The notes beneath the pieces are model-generated. The model did no database searches and was not told where the DNA came from. It worked only from the letters and a program-made list of their open reading frames with translations. Source: Pigmentiphaga sp. H8 (lineage in GTDB: Bacteria > Pseudomonadota > Gammaproteobacteria > Burkholderiales > Burkholderiaceae_B). Taken from it: DNA of 64,000 bases. Position numbers and translations under genes: made by a program. Positions 34,933-43,432 of the stretch are shown in pieces. Position 1 is the stretch's first letter; each line of letters starts with the position of its first letter. Location: the NCBI RefSeq assembly GCF_003854895.1, contig NZ_CP033966.1, forward strand, positions 2,604,001-2,668,000. Reading direction: 5' to 3'.

Positions 34933-36297
34933 TCAGGCGCGGCAATCGAGAAACAAATCGGTCAGGGATGCGGACGAAGAGGCGTCGTCGACCATCGCGG
35001 TCAGCCGATCGAGAATGCGGAGGCTGCGGTCGTATCCGATCCGGGGCGAGACGAGGGCTAGAAACTTCCGGTCCACCCGCCGCGACTGTTCCGCCTTGTC
35101 CGCCATGGGTGATCCCACGCTTGCCGCGCGTTCGAACGAGCGCCCGTCGGCCAGGTGCAGGGCCACGACCGATTCGCTCAACCCCATGCCGGGCACCAGT
35201 TCCACACGGACCCGTTCGAGGGTGGCCTGCACGGCGTCCTCGGTCACCCGGTCCCAGGTGTCCAATCGGCTGGTGTCCATGTCCAGCAGGGCGAACGCCG
35301 AAGCGGCGCGCAGGCTGAACTTGGCCTCCAGGCCGGTGGTGGGCGATGGGATGTTGCAGATGGCGCAGGGGGTGCCCGCCGTCACCTGGATGCGCTGGAC
35401 CTGGTCTGGGGAAGGCGCATGTTCGCGCCGGAGTTCCCGCAGCGCTTCGATGGTCGCATGGGTGCTGAAGCAGGCCGCATGGAACTTGAAAATGTTGTTC
35501 AGGAGGTGATGACCGCCGGCCGGCTCCGCCAGAGCGTGGTGCGCATGCATGTCCTGGCCGTGCGCCAGCACGAAGCCCTGCGCGCATTCCAGCGCGTCCG
35601 GGCGGCTGGTGAAGCCTTTCTGCGCCCAGAGGGCGGACCGTACGCCGGTCTGGGCGGCCATGCCGGCATGCAGCGGCTTGGCCATGCTGCCGAACATCGC
35701 CTTCAGGCCCGCCGCCTGGGTCGCGGCCACGCCGACGGCATGGCAGGCCTCCGATTCCGACAGCTTCAGCAAGTGCGCGCAGGCCACCGCCGCGCCCAGG
35801 CTGCCAAGGGTGGCCGTGGCATGAAAGCCGTTCGCATAGTGCGCCGGCTCGACCAGCGCCCCGATGCGGCAGGCGGTTTCATAGCCCGCGACGAAGGCCG
35901 CGACGAACTCGGACAAGGAGGCCTGGCGATATTCCGCAAGCGCCAGCAGGGCGGGGATGACGGCAACGCTGACATGTCCCGGCAGCACCAGATTCACATC
36001 GTCATAGTCCAGGGCGTGCGAGGCCGTACCGTTCACCAGGGCCGCCTGCGAGACGCCGACCTTGAGCGGGCTGCCGATCAAGGTCGCCTGGGCGGCGCCG
36101 CCTTCCTCGAGCACGGAGGCGCGCACGATGCGGCAGGCCGGTTCCTGCTCACCCGCATGGGTGCAACCCAGCCAATCCACGAGGCAGTCCCGGGCGACCT
36201 GGCGCACGGTGCCGGGCAGGTCTTCGTGGCGCACCGCCAGCGCCCGCCGCACCAGTTCCCGCGTCAGGCCGGCGCCGTCCCGTCGTGTCGTCTCCAC
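34933..36297 (-). CDS. MmgE/PrpD family protein
   Basis: A 454-residue member of the MmgE/PrpD family (2-methylcitrate dehydratase, cis-aconitate decarboxylase, iminodisuccinate epimerase). Blocks: CLVDWLGCTHAG, VNGTASHALDYDDVN (a key His/Asp region), GHVSVAVIPALLALAEY, and FKFHAACFSTHATIEALREL. I chose the GTG at 36297 because an AAGGGAG ribosome-binding site lies 5 bp before it; an in-frame ATG at 36363 would place the start inside the divergent promoter. First gene of the operon with the lyase and Bug protein. Epimerase, dehydratase and decarboxylase roles cannot be told apart here. Confidence 0.88.
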   Translation of the reverse strand: METTRRDGAGLTRELVRRALAVRHEDLPGTVRQVARDCLVDWLGCTHAGEQEPACRIVRASVLEEGGAAQATLIGSPLKVGVSQAALVNGTASHALDYDDVNLVLPGHVSVAVIPALLALAEYRQASLSEFVAAFVAGYETACRIGALVEPAHYANGFHATATLGSLGAAVACAHLLKLSESEACHAVGVAATQAAGLKAMFGSMAKPLHAGMAAQTGVRSALWAQKGFTSRPDALECAQGFVLAHGQDMHAHHALAEPAGGHHLLNNIFKFHAACFSTHATIEALRELRREHAPSPDQVQRIQVTAGTPCAICNIPSPTTGLEAKFSLRAASAFALLDMDTSRLDTWDRVTEDAVQATLERVRVELVPGMGLSESVVALHLADGRSFERAASVGSPMADKAEQSRRVDRKFLALVSPRIGYDRSLRILDRLTAMVDDASSSASLTDLFLDCRA

Positions 36298-36361
36298 CCC
36301 AACTCCCTTGCGATCGATGCTTCGATAGCCGGGATCTTGAAGTGCCGTGGTATTTCTTTCC

Positions 36362-36389
36362 AATGATTATTCTTTGGTACCCTATCATT
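36362..36389. promoter_or_regulatory. Inverted repeat in the mmgE/lysR divergent promoter
   Basis: AATGAT and ATCATT arms 16 bp apart lie in the AT-rich stretch between the divergent MmgE/PrpD and LysR genes. Position and AT content fit a LysR-controlled divergent promoter; the match itself is modest. Confidence 0.35.
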
Positions 36390-36420
36390 CCAAGTGATGC
36401 CATCGCCGCGAGGCCGTCCC

Positions 36421-37356
36421 ATGAACCTGCGCCATCTCGAGGTTTTCCACGCGATCATGCAGGCCGGGTCCGTGACCGGGGCCGCCCATTTGCTCAACGT
36501 CACCCAGCCGGCCATCAGCAACGTGCTGCGCCATGCGGAACAGCAACTGAAGTTCAAGCTCTTCGAACGCATGGGCGGACGCCTGCAACCGACGCCCGAA
36601 GCCTGCGATCTTTTCCCCGATGTCCAGGCGATCTTCGGCCGCATCGATACCTTGAACCGCGCGGTCGACGAGATACGCGGCGGCCGCACGGGGCGGCTGG
36701 CCGTTGCCGCGTCCCCGACCTTCGTCAATGCCTATCTGCCCGAAGCAGTGTCCCGGCTGCACCGGCACAGCCCCGGAGCGCGCGTCACGATTCATGCCAT
36801 GGCCACGGCCAACGCCATCGAAGAGCGGGTGGCAAGGCGCGAGGTGGATATCGGCCTGGTCTACACGCCGGTCATGGACCCCAGCGTCGGTGTCGAGCAG
36901 GTGGGAAAGTCCAGCGTGGTGTGCGCCGTGCCGCGGCGGTCGCGCCTGGCCAAGCAAAAAGAGGTGACCGCGCAGGACCTTGCCAAGGGAATCGTCGTTG
37001 CCACCGGCCCCACGACCCGGATCGGCAAAGCGATCCAGGCCGCATACGGGGCGCACGGGTTGTCGATGCCCAATGTGGCGGTGGAGGTCAACTCCTCGCA
37101 GGCCGCGTGCCTGATGGTGGCAAAGGGCGTGGGCATCGGGCTGGTCGATCTGGCGACGGTGCATCAGTACCCGTTGCCCGACGTCGAGTTTCGTCCTTTC
37201 CGCCCGCACATCGAATTGAGCCTGTGCCTGATTTTTCCGAAGGATCGTCCGCGTTCACGGTTGGCCCTGAAATTCGCCCAGGGGTTGCGGGAGCAATTCC
37301 ATCCGGTCCGGTTGTCAATGGAAATTCCGGCTCGGGACGATCAGGCTTCACAGTAG
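36421..37356 (+). CDS. LysR-family transcriptional regulator
   Basis: A 311-residue regulator with the classic opening MNLRHLEVFHAIMQAGSVTG, AAHLLNVTQPAISNVLRHAE, and an effector domain from about residue 93. The start at 36421 is chosen over ATG 36394 by this opening. Divergent from the MmgE/PrpD-lyase-Bug operon, which it probably controls. Its last 28 codons, including the stop, lie in a 97-bp segment that is repeated in diverged form at 40054-40150, next to dnaE2 (see findings); the gene itself is intact. Confidence 0.92.
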   Translation: MNLRHLEVFHAIMQAGSVTGAAHLLNVTQPAISNVLRHAEQQLKFKLFERMGGRLQPTPEACDLFPDVQAIFGRIDTLNRAVDEIRGGRTGRLAVAASPTFVNAYLPEAVSRLHRHSPGARVTIHAMATANAIEERVARREVDIGLVYTPVMDPSVGVEQVGKSSVVCAVPRRSRLAKQKEVTAQDLAKGIVVATGPTTRIGKAIQAAYGAHGLSMPNVAVEVNSSQAACLMVAKGVGIGLVDLATVHQYPLPDVEFRPFRPHIELSLCLIFPKDRPRSRLALKFAQGLREQFHPVRLSMEIPARDDQASQ

Positions 37357-37368
37357 GGGCGTCAGGTC
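37272..37368. repeat. Left copy of a diverged 97-bp direct repeat (lysR/dnaE2 junction)
   Basis: Aligns without gaps to 40054-40150, with roughly three-quarters of positions identical by eye. It holds the lysR 3' end (FAQGLREQFHPVRLSMEIPA up to the stop at 37354). On the minus strand it also reads as the DnaE2 tail (DLTPLL, stop, SLIVPSRNFH, stop), interrupted by one TGA. Confidence 0.85.
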
Positions 37369-37374
37369 TTCGGC

Positions 37375-37578
37375 GTGTTTTCTGTTTTCGCCAGCTCCAA
37401 AGCTGCTACCGTCGTCGTGTTGTTTCTCGTCGGGACGGGTTTCGCTCTGGTTCTAGCATTGCAAACAGGTTTGATGAACATCGCCGGTGAGGTTCGGACA
37501 TTGGCCGCAGCGTTAACCATAGGGCGTTCAATTTCTCGAACGCGATCGGTGCTGTCCTGGGGGGCTGCTACCGGTTAG
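37375..37578 (+). CDS. Possible small membrane protein upstream of the nuclease gene
   Basis: A 67-residue GTG-started frame with one strong hydrophobic stretch (AATVVVLFLVGTGFALVLAL) followed by a basic tail. No ribosome-binding site is obvious and no family is recognised. It could be a small membrane partner of the following gene, or a chance frame in the inserted DNA. Confidence 0.22.
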   Translation: MFSVFASSKAATVVVLFLVGTGFALVLALQTGLMNIAGEVRTLAAALTIGRSISRTRSVLSWGAATG

Positions 37579-37632
37579 AAGCAGGCATTGTTAAGGTCGG
37601 TAGGCTTTGGGTGCTGCTGGAAATTACAAAGT

Positions 37633-37640
37633 GGAGGGAG
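37633..37640 (+). promoter_or_regulatory. Strong ribosome-binding site deciding the start of the 771-residue protein
   Basis: GGAGGGAG lies 5 bp before the ATG at 37646. It makes 37646 the likely start rather than the longer in-frame extension to 37607. Confidence 0.75.
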
Positions 37641-37645
37641 TTCGG

Positions 37646-39961
37646 ATGGTAGATACTCTAAGGGTGGATGTGTGCTATCGCCCGTTGCGCATCGGCTGGG
37701 CAGTGCGCGAAGGCGACGTCAACGCAATACGGCAGGCAATAAGGTATTCCTACGCGCTTTGGGGAGGCCGATTCAACCCCATCTTAGTGATTGATCGGGA
37801 GGAAGAAGCACGCCAGTTGATCGAACGGTTCCGTGTCGATCTCATCTATCCGCTGGGCGACAGCGTGGAAGTAAAAGACTTTCCGAAGAAATTCCCGCAC
37901 TTGATTCCCCCGCTTTGCGGTGACGCCATTTTCGTCAAAGATGAGCGTTGGGGTAGCTATTCACGCGTTCTCGATATATCCAATGCCGTCTCACATTGGC
38001 ACAATAGGCCTGAGTGGAAACTCATAAAGGATGAAGGCTTCCGAACTTACCAATGGCAACAGGATGATGCTCTCGCGGATGTATTTCTCATGCAGTTCGG
38101 TGCCTACCCGAGCGCAGATGAAATCGGCGTGGACTATGCCGAAATGATCGCTCAGGTTGCAGAACCGAAAGTTTACGAGCTGGAACCGCGAGCTCGAATC
38201 CCCGCAGACATCTTAGAACACCCTCATATCGCTGCTATTGGCCGATTGGGCATACAGCGTCATTACGCAGTCAGGCCAGGCTGGGATACCCCCGGATTCT
38301 TTGTGGGTAACGCAGCAGAGCCAGATGATATTGTCTGCTACTGGAATCTGCGTGCGTGTGACATCACACTTTGGTTCGTTGATCCCGATCATATGGATCG
38401 CTATGCCGATCTGATTCCAGAATTGCGCAAGGCTTTGCAAAACAGTGTGGAGCATCGTCGGCATGAATCGGATCGTCGACTTGGCGTTTGGTCTAGACGC
38501 GACATTTACAATGCGGATGAGCTCTTCGGAAATATGCAAACGATCCGCTACCGCGTCCAAGATCACTTTTGGTCCGGCAGTTCTGTTTCCCCGCCGATGA
38601 TGTCACTCGGCGAGGCATCAACACTGGGCGTTATGGGGGAGTCCAATGCTGTTCCACGTGTGAACTTCGCATTCGCCAACAAGCCCTTTGATAGCGATGT
38701 GCATTTTTATAATCAACGTCTGGTGGCTTCCATCTCTTTCTTTGGTGGTCTCTATGGTGATGAGCTGAACACGTTCGACGTGCCCTACGTGCCGGAACTC
38801 AACGAATTCTATGCTCGCACCTTACACTTTGACTATTCCAGCTTTCGCATAGAGCCGCAAAGGATGGGGTTAGTAATCGGGGCATCTGATCATGACAGTT
38901 TCCTCGCCGCGATGCCTGTCGCCGATCTGGTGCAGCGCATTTTCTCGATGGCTGGATTTGATGCAAAGCTGAGCAACGGTGGGCGCATTGTGCGCCAGTT
39001 ACTAGCTCAACTAGGTGGTCTGCAAGGGGCACGCGTATTCAAAATACCAGGTGCTCGGAAGTTACTTAAGAAGTTCGGACTACATGATACGTTCACGCGT
39101 GAGGCGGCACGCGACACAATCGTAGATAAAACGCCTGAGCATCGTAGCGGCTCGTTTTCTCCACATGTGGACTTGTTTCTAGGTCCACGCCCGATGAACA
39201 CGAAACTATCCCCGCCAGATGTCTTCAGCTACATGGTGGACAAAGGCCTGTTTCGTATGGGTGTCAATCTGGATTGTGTGAAATGTGGAATGTCGAGCTG
39301 GGTAGCGCTCGATGCGCTTAGGCAGCAAGCCATGTGCGAACTTTGTGGGCACAGCTACGATGCCGCGCGGCAACTACTTGACAGTAAATGGCGTTTCCGG
39401 CGATCAGGACTGCTGGGCGTAGAGCGGAACGCCCAGGGAGCAATACCGGTCGCGTTAACCTTGCAGCAACTAGGTACAAATCTCGATCATGTATCAAGGC
39501 ACAGTGTGTATTCCGCCTCTCTTGATTTGGTACCCACTGTGGACCAGGTTTTGCCGAAATGCGAAGTCGATTTTGTTTGGCTGATGAAAGGGCAGTATCC
39601 GGATCCCTCGGCGGTAATCCTCGCTGAGTGCAAAGATCAAGGCCCCATCAATCTGGAGGAATTTCAACGCGATATGGACAACATGCGCCGCGTCGCGGAC
39701 GCATTGCCCAGGCATCGCTTCAAAGCGTATGTACTGTTCGTTAAATTGGCACCTTTCACCGCCGATGAGATCGCCTTGGCCCGCACCTTGAACGGCCCGT
39801 ACGAGCACCGCGTCATCCTGCTGACAGCGCGAGAACTTGAGCCGTACCATATTTTTGAGCGGCTTAAGGAAACACATGGTATCGAAAGCTACGGAGGGTC
39901 GCCCGAAGAGTTGGTCAACGTGACGACACAGCTTTACTTTAATAATTCAGGAGAGGAGTAG
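37646..39961 (+). CDS. Unrecognised 771-residue protein with zinc ribbon and PD-(D/E)XK nuclease motif
   Basis: I do not recognise the family. The N-terminal two thirds shows mixed alpha/beta character and no motif I can name; residues about 1-120 (MVDTLRVDVCYRPLRIGWAV, NPILVIDREEEARQLIERF) may form a separate domain. A four-Cys zinc ribbon lies at C544/C547 and C564/C567 (CVKC, CELC). It is followed by a restriction-endonuclease-like core: D642 in CEVDFVWL, then E661-C-K663 in ILAECKDQG, giving a D-x18-E-x-K pattern, then a helix (LEEFQRDMDNMRRVADAL). GC is clearly lower than the flanks. Alone between two repeat copies. A single-protein DNA-targeting defence nuclease is my inference. Confidence 0.72.
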   Translation: MVDTLRVDVCYRPLRIGWAVREGDVNAIRQAIRYSYALWGGRFNPILVIDREEEARQLIERFRVDLIYPLGDSVEVKDFPKKFPHLIPPLCGDAIFVKDERWGSYSRVLDISNAVSHWHNRPEWKLIKDEGFRTYQWQQDDALADVFLMQFGAYPSADEIGVDYAEMIAQVAEPKVYELEPRARIPADILEHPHIAAIGRLGIQRHYAVRPGWDTPGFFVGNAAEPDDIVCYWNLRACDITLWFVDPDHMDRYADLIPELRKALQNSVEHRRHESDRRLGVWSRRDIYNADELFGNMQTIRYRVQDHFWSGSSVSPPMMSLGEASTLGVMGESNAVPRVNFAFANKPFDSDVHFYNQRLVASISFFGGLYGDELNTFDVPYVPELNEFYARTLHFDYSSFRIEPQRMGLVIGASDHDSFLAAMPVADLVQRIFSMAGFDAKLSNGGRIVRQLLAQLGGLQGARVFKIPGARKLLKKFGLHDTFTREAARDTIVDKTPEHRSGSFSPHVDLFLGPRPMNTKLSPPDVFSYMVDKGLFRMGVNLDCVKCGMSSWVALDALRQQAMCELCGHSYDAARQLLDSKWRFRRSGLLGVERNAQGAIPVALTLQQLGTNLDHVSRHSVYSASLDLVPTVDQVLPKCEVDFVWLMKGQYPDPSAVILAECKDQGPINLEEFQRDMDNMRRVADALPRHRFKAYVLFVKLAPFTADEIALARTLNGPYEHRVILLTARELEPYHIFERLKETHGIESYGGSPEELVNVTTQLYFNNSGEE

Positions 39962-40053
39962 TAAAGCTTCTCACCATGCACCTCTAAACTTGCATTCGAG
40001 ACGCGTTATTCGACTGACCGTTTCGGGTCGCAAGCAAACCTCGACGCGCCCAC

Positions 40054-40150
40054 ATTCGCCCAGGGCTTGCGGGAACAACTCCATCCAATCCGCCCCTCAA
40101 TGAAAATCCCGACTCGACACAACCAAGCTCCCCAATAACGGCGTCAAATC
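40054..40150. repeat. Right copy of the diverged 97-bp direct repeat (lysR remnant over the dnaE2 3' end)
   Basis: Partner of 37272-37368. On the plus strand, 40055-40138 reads as an orphan LysR C-terminus (FAQGLREQLHPIRPSMKIPT to a TAA) with the same length and frame as the end of the intact lysR; on the minus strand it is the true dnaE2 3' end. Similarity stops abruptly on both sides. Confidence 0.85.
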
Positions 40151-43100
40151 CACCAGCCGCTTGGCCAGCAGATGCCGCACATTCTGATGCGACTGCCACG
40201 TGCCATACACCCCCAGCAGCGGCGCCCCCACCAGTTCCCTGCGCTGGCGCTCGACCAGCCCCGGCCAGACGATGACGTTGACCTGCCCGGTCTCGTCCTC
40301 CAGCGTGACGAAGACCGCGCCCTTGGCTGTGCCCGGGCGCTGGCGCACGGTGACGATGCCGCAGGCGCGCGCCAGGCGGCGGTCGGGGTAGGTGTGCAGG
40401 GCTTCGGCGGAGGCGAAGCCGCGCCGCGTCAAGCGATCGCGCAGTAGCGCCAAGGGATGGCGCCGCAGGGTCAGTTTCAGGGATTCGTAGTCGGCGCGGA
40501 TGTCGTCGGCCTCGTTGGGAACGTCGAGCAGTGGCGCCTGTTCGTACACCATGGCGTCGCGCAATAGATCGCGCTGGGGCACGCTGTCGGTGGCTTCCCA
40601 GAGCGCCGCGCGCCGGTGGCCGGACAGGCGGCGCAGCGCATCGGCGGCGGCCAGGGCCTGCAAGGCATGCCGGTCGAGATCGGCGCGCCGGCCCAGGTCG
40701 GTGGCGTCGGCAAACGGCCGGTGTTCGCGCGCCGCCTGGATGCGCAGGCCGGCTGCTTCCGGCAAGCCCTGCACCTGGTTCAGTCCGAGCCGCACGGCGG
40801 GGCGTTCGCCGCCGGTGGCTTCCAGGGTGGCTTCCCAATCGCTGGCCAGCACGTCGGCGGGCAGGACGGTCACGCCATGGCGCTGCGCATCCTGGATCAA
40901 CTGGTAGGGTGAATAGAACCCCATGGGCTGGCTGTTGAGCAGCGCGGCCAGGAAGGCTTCGGGTTCGTGCCGCTTGAGCCAGGAGCTGGAGTAGGCCAGT
41001 TGCGCGAAGCTGGCGGCGTGCGATTCGGGAAAGCCGTATTCGCCGAAGCCCTGGATCTGGCGGCAGATGGATTCGGCGAAGGCGCGCTCGTAGCCGTGCG
41101 TCAGCATGCCGGTGACGATGCGTTCGTAGTGCTGTGCCAGGTCGCCCTTGCGCCGCCAGGCCGCCATGGAGCGCCGCAGTTCGTCGGCCTGGCCTTCGCT
41201 GTAGCCGGCGGCGTACATGGCGATCTGCATGACCTGTTCCTGGAAGATGGGCACGCCGAAGGTACGGGCCAGCGCCTTGCGGACCTTGGGGCTGGGATAC
41301 GGAATCCGGGCGGGGCCGTGCAGGCGTGCCTGTTCGCGCTGTTTCAGGAAGGGGTGCACCATGCCGCCCTGGATGGGGCCGGGCCGGACGATGGCGACCT
41401 GTATTGTCAGGTCGTACAGATTGCGCGGCTGCAGGCGGGGCAGCATGCTCATCTGCGCGCGCGACTCGATCTGGAAGACGCCTATGGTGTCCGCCTGGCA
41501 GATCATGTCGTAGGTTTTGGTGTCGTCTGGAGGGATGCTGTAGAGATCGAGCAGTTTCTGTTGTCGCTGGCTGGCGAATTCCAGGGCGCGCCGCAGCGCC
41601 GTCAGCATGCCCAGGGCCAGCACATCCACCTTGAGCAGGCCGACCGCGTCCAGGTCGTCCTTGTCCCATTGCACGACGCTGCGGTCGGGCATGGCGGCGT
41701 TCTCGATGGGCACCAGGCGCGACAGCGGTCCGCGCGACATGACGAAGCCCCCAGGATGCTGGGAAAGGTGGCGCGGAAAGTCCAGCAATTGCTCGGTCAG
41801 CCTGGCCCACAGCTGCGCCGCGGGCGAGTCGGCGGCCAGCCCGCATTCCTCGAAGCGGTTCAGCAGGTTCTTCCTGCCGTCCCACCATTGGTGGGCCTTG
41901 GCGACGCGGTCGACCAGGGCCAGGTCCATGCCCAGCGCGCGCCCCACGTCGCGCAGCGCGCTGCGCGAACGGTAGCTGATGACGACGGCGGTCAGCGCGG
42001 CGCGGCGCCGTCCGTATTTGTCGTAGACGTACTGGATGACTTCTTCGCGCCGCTGGTGTTCGAAGTCGATGTCGATGTCCGGCGGTTCGTTGCGTTCCTT
42101 GCTGATGAAGCGTCCGAACAGCGAGTTGTCGTCGGGCGGGACCACGGTGATGTCCAGGCAGAAGCAGACCGCGGAGTTGGCGGCCGATCCGCGTCCCTGG
42201 CAGAGGATGCGGCGGTTCTTGGCGAACCTAACCAGGTCGTGGACGGTAAGGAAGTAAGCCTCGTACTGGAGTTCGCTGATCAGCGCGAGTTCTTTTTCGA
42301 GCTGATCGCGAATCTTGTCGGGGATGCCTTCGGGGAAACGTCTGTTGGCGCCGGCATAGGTCTCGTCGCGCAGATAGGTGGTGGGCGTGGCGCCGGCCGG
42401 TACCAGTTCCTCGGGGTATTCGTACTGCAATTCGTCTAGGTCGAAGGTGCACAGCCGGGCCACGCGCAGGCTTTCCCGCATGAGTTCCGAACCGTAGACC
42501 TGCGCCAGGTGCACGCGCGCGCGCAGGTGCTGTTCGGCATTCGGCACCAGCGCATAGCCGCATTCGGCCACGGACTGGCGCAGGCGGATGCCGCACAGCG
42601 TGTCGTGCAAGGGCTTGCGCGAGCGGACGTGCATCTCGACCTGGCCCAGCGGCACGACGGGCAGGTCCCGCGCGCGGGCGACGTCTTCGACGGTCTGGCG
42701 GTGGGCGGCGTCGCCGGCGCGATTGAGCAGCGCCAAGCCCATCCAGCACCGCCCTGGAAAGGTCCGCGCCAGCCAGCCGGCCTGCTTGGCAAGCACGTCG
42801 CGGGCGACGCCGTGGGCGGGCGCGAGGATGGCCAGGCAGTCCGGCACGCCGCGCAAATGCTCATGCCCGGCCTCGGGGTGGGAAAGGTCGCCGGGCAGCA
42901 GGCGGTAGCTGCCCTTGGCGGCGCGCATGCGGGCATAAGTGATCAGTTCCGACAGGTTGCCGTAGCCTTCCTTGTTGGTGGCCAGCAGGACCAGGTCCAT
43001 GGGCGGGATGCCGTCCTGGGCTTCGAGCCGGAACTGGCTGCCCAGGATCAGGTGCAGCTTGTGTTGTTTTGCCGCCGGGCCGCCCCAAGGCAAAACAGCC

Positions 43101-43426
43101 CCCTCGGGGGGCAGCGCCGCCGCGTCAGCGGCAAGCGTGGGGGCTTGTTTTGCCGCCGGGCCGCCCCAAGGCAAAACAGCCCCCTCGGGGGGCAGCGCCG
43201 CCGCGTCAGCGGCAAGCGTGGGGGCTTTTTTCGCTTCCTCGTGCGCGCGCACGACGCCGGCCAGCGAGCATTCGTCGGTGATGGCCAGGGCCGTGTAGCC
43301 CAGTTCGGCAGCGCGCTCGACCAGTTCCCCGGGCCAGGAGGCGCCGCGCAGGAAGGTGAAGTTCGTCAGGCATTGCAGTTCGGCGTAGCCGGGCAGGGCA
43401 GGGAGCGAAGGCGGGGGCGATGACAT
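40097..43426 (-). CDS. dnaE2: Error-prone DNA polymerase ImuC/DnaE2 with an in-frame repeat insertion
   Basis: A 1109-residue C-family polymerase that makes damage-induced mutations with ImuA and ImuB. Blocks: PHP domain start (YAELQCLTNFTFLRGASWPG, ALAITDECSLAGVVRAHE), catalytic Asp cluster PPDIDIDFEH (D450, D452, D454), FHRHLSQHPGG-like DFPRHLSQHPGGFVMS, and a C-terminal OB fold (TAKGAVFVTLEDETGQVNVI). Residues 68-121 are two exact 27-residue repeats encoded by a tandem 81-bp DNA repeat, inserted in the PHP domain before HKLHLILGSQF; other DnaE2 proteins lack this. The reading frame stays open. Starts 6 bp after imuB. Confidence 0.95.
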   Translation of the reverse strand: MSSPPPSLPALPGYAELQCLTNFTFLRGASWPGELVERAAELGYTALAITDECSLAGVVRAHEEAKKAPTLAADAAALPPEGAVLPWGGPAAKQAPTLAADAAALPPEGAVLPWGGPAAKQHKLHLILGSQFRLEAQDGIPPMDLVLLATNKEGYGNLSELITYARMRAAKGSYRLLPGDLSHPEAGHEHLRGVPDCLAILAPAHGVARDVLAKQAGWLARTFPGRCWMGLALLNRAGDAAHRQTVEDVARARDLPVVPLGQVEMHVRSRKPLHDTLCGIRLRQSVAECGYALVPNAEQHLRARVHLAQVYGSELMRESLRVARLCTFDLDELQYEYPEELVPAGATPTTYLRDETYAGANRRFPEGIPDKIRDQLEKELALISELQYEAYFLTVHDLVRFAKNRRILCQGRGSAANSAVCFCLDITVVPPDDNSLFGRFISKERNEPPDIDIDFEHQRREEVIQYVYDKYGRRRAALTAVVISYRSRSALRDVGRALGMDLALVDRVAKAHQWWDGRKNLLNRFEECGLAADSPAAQLWARLTEQLLDFPRHLSQHPGGFVMSRGPLSRLVPIENAAMPDRSVVQWDKDDLDAVGLLKVDVLALGMLTALRRALEFASQRQQKLLDLYSIPPDDTKTYDMICQADTIGVFQIESRAQMSMLPRLQPRNLYDLTIQVAIVRPGPIQGGMVHPFLKQREQARLHGPARIPYPSPKVRKALARTFGVPIFQEQVMQIAMYAAGYSEGQADELRRSMAAWRRKGDLAQHYERIVTGMLTHGYERAFAESICRQIQGFGEYGFPESHAASFAQLAYSSSWLKRHEPEAFLAALLNSQPMGFYSPYQLIQDAQRHGVTVLPADVLASDWEATLEATGGERPAVRLGLNQVQGLPEAAGLRIQAAREHRPFADATDLGRRADLDRHALQALAAADALRRLSGHRRAALWEATDSVPQRDLLRDAMVYEQAPLLDVPNEADDIRADYESLKLTLRRHPLALLRDRLTRRGFASAEALHTYPDRRLARACGIVTVRQRPGTAKGAVFVTLEDETGQVNVIVWPGLVERQRRELVGAPLLGVYGTWQSHQNVRHLLAKRLVDLTPLLGSLVVSSRDFH
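43064..43225. repeat. Two identical tandem 81-bp palindromic repeat units inside dnaE2
   Basis: Units 43064-43144 and 43145-43225 are identical by eye. Each contains GTTTTGCC...GGCAAAAC arms and a GCCCCC-TCG-GGGGGC hairpin. This type of GC-rich palindromic repeat is common between genes in Bordetella/Achromobacter-like genomes; here it lies in a coding sequence, in frame (81 = 27 codons, unit product APTLAADAAALPPEGAVLPW then GGPAAKQ). Confidence 0.93.
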
Positions 43427-43432
43427 GGCGAT

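Noticed and set aside
39984..41888. 634-residue minus-strand frame over the dnaE2 3' half
   Set aside because: Arg/Pro/Ala-rich shadow of dnaE2 in another frame; dnaE2 motifs are continuous.
43064..43225. CRISPR array
   Set aside because: Two abutting 81-bp units without spacers, inside a coding gene; no cas genes in the window.
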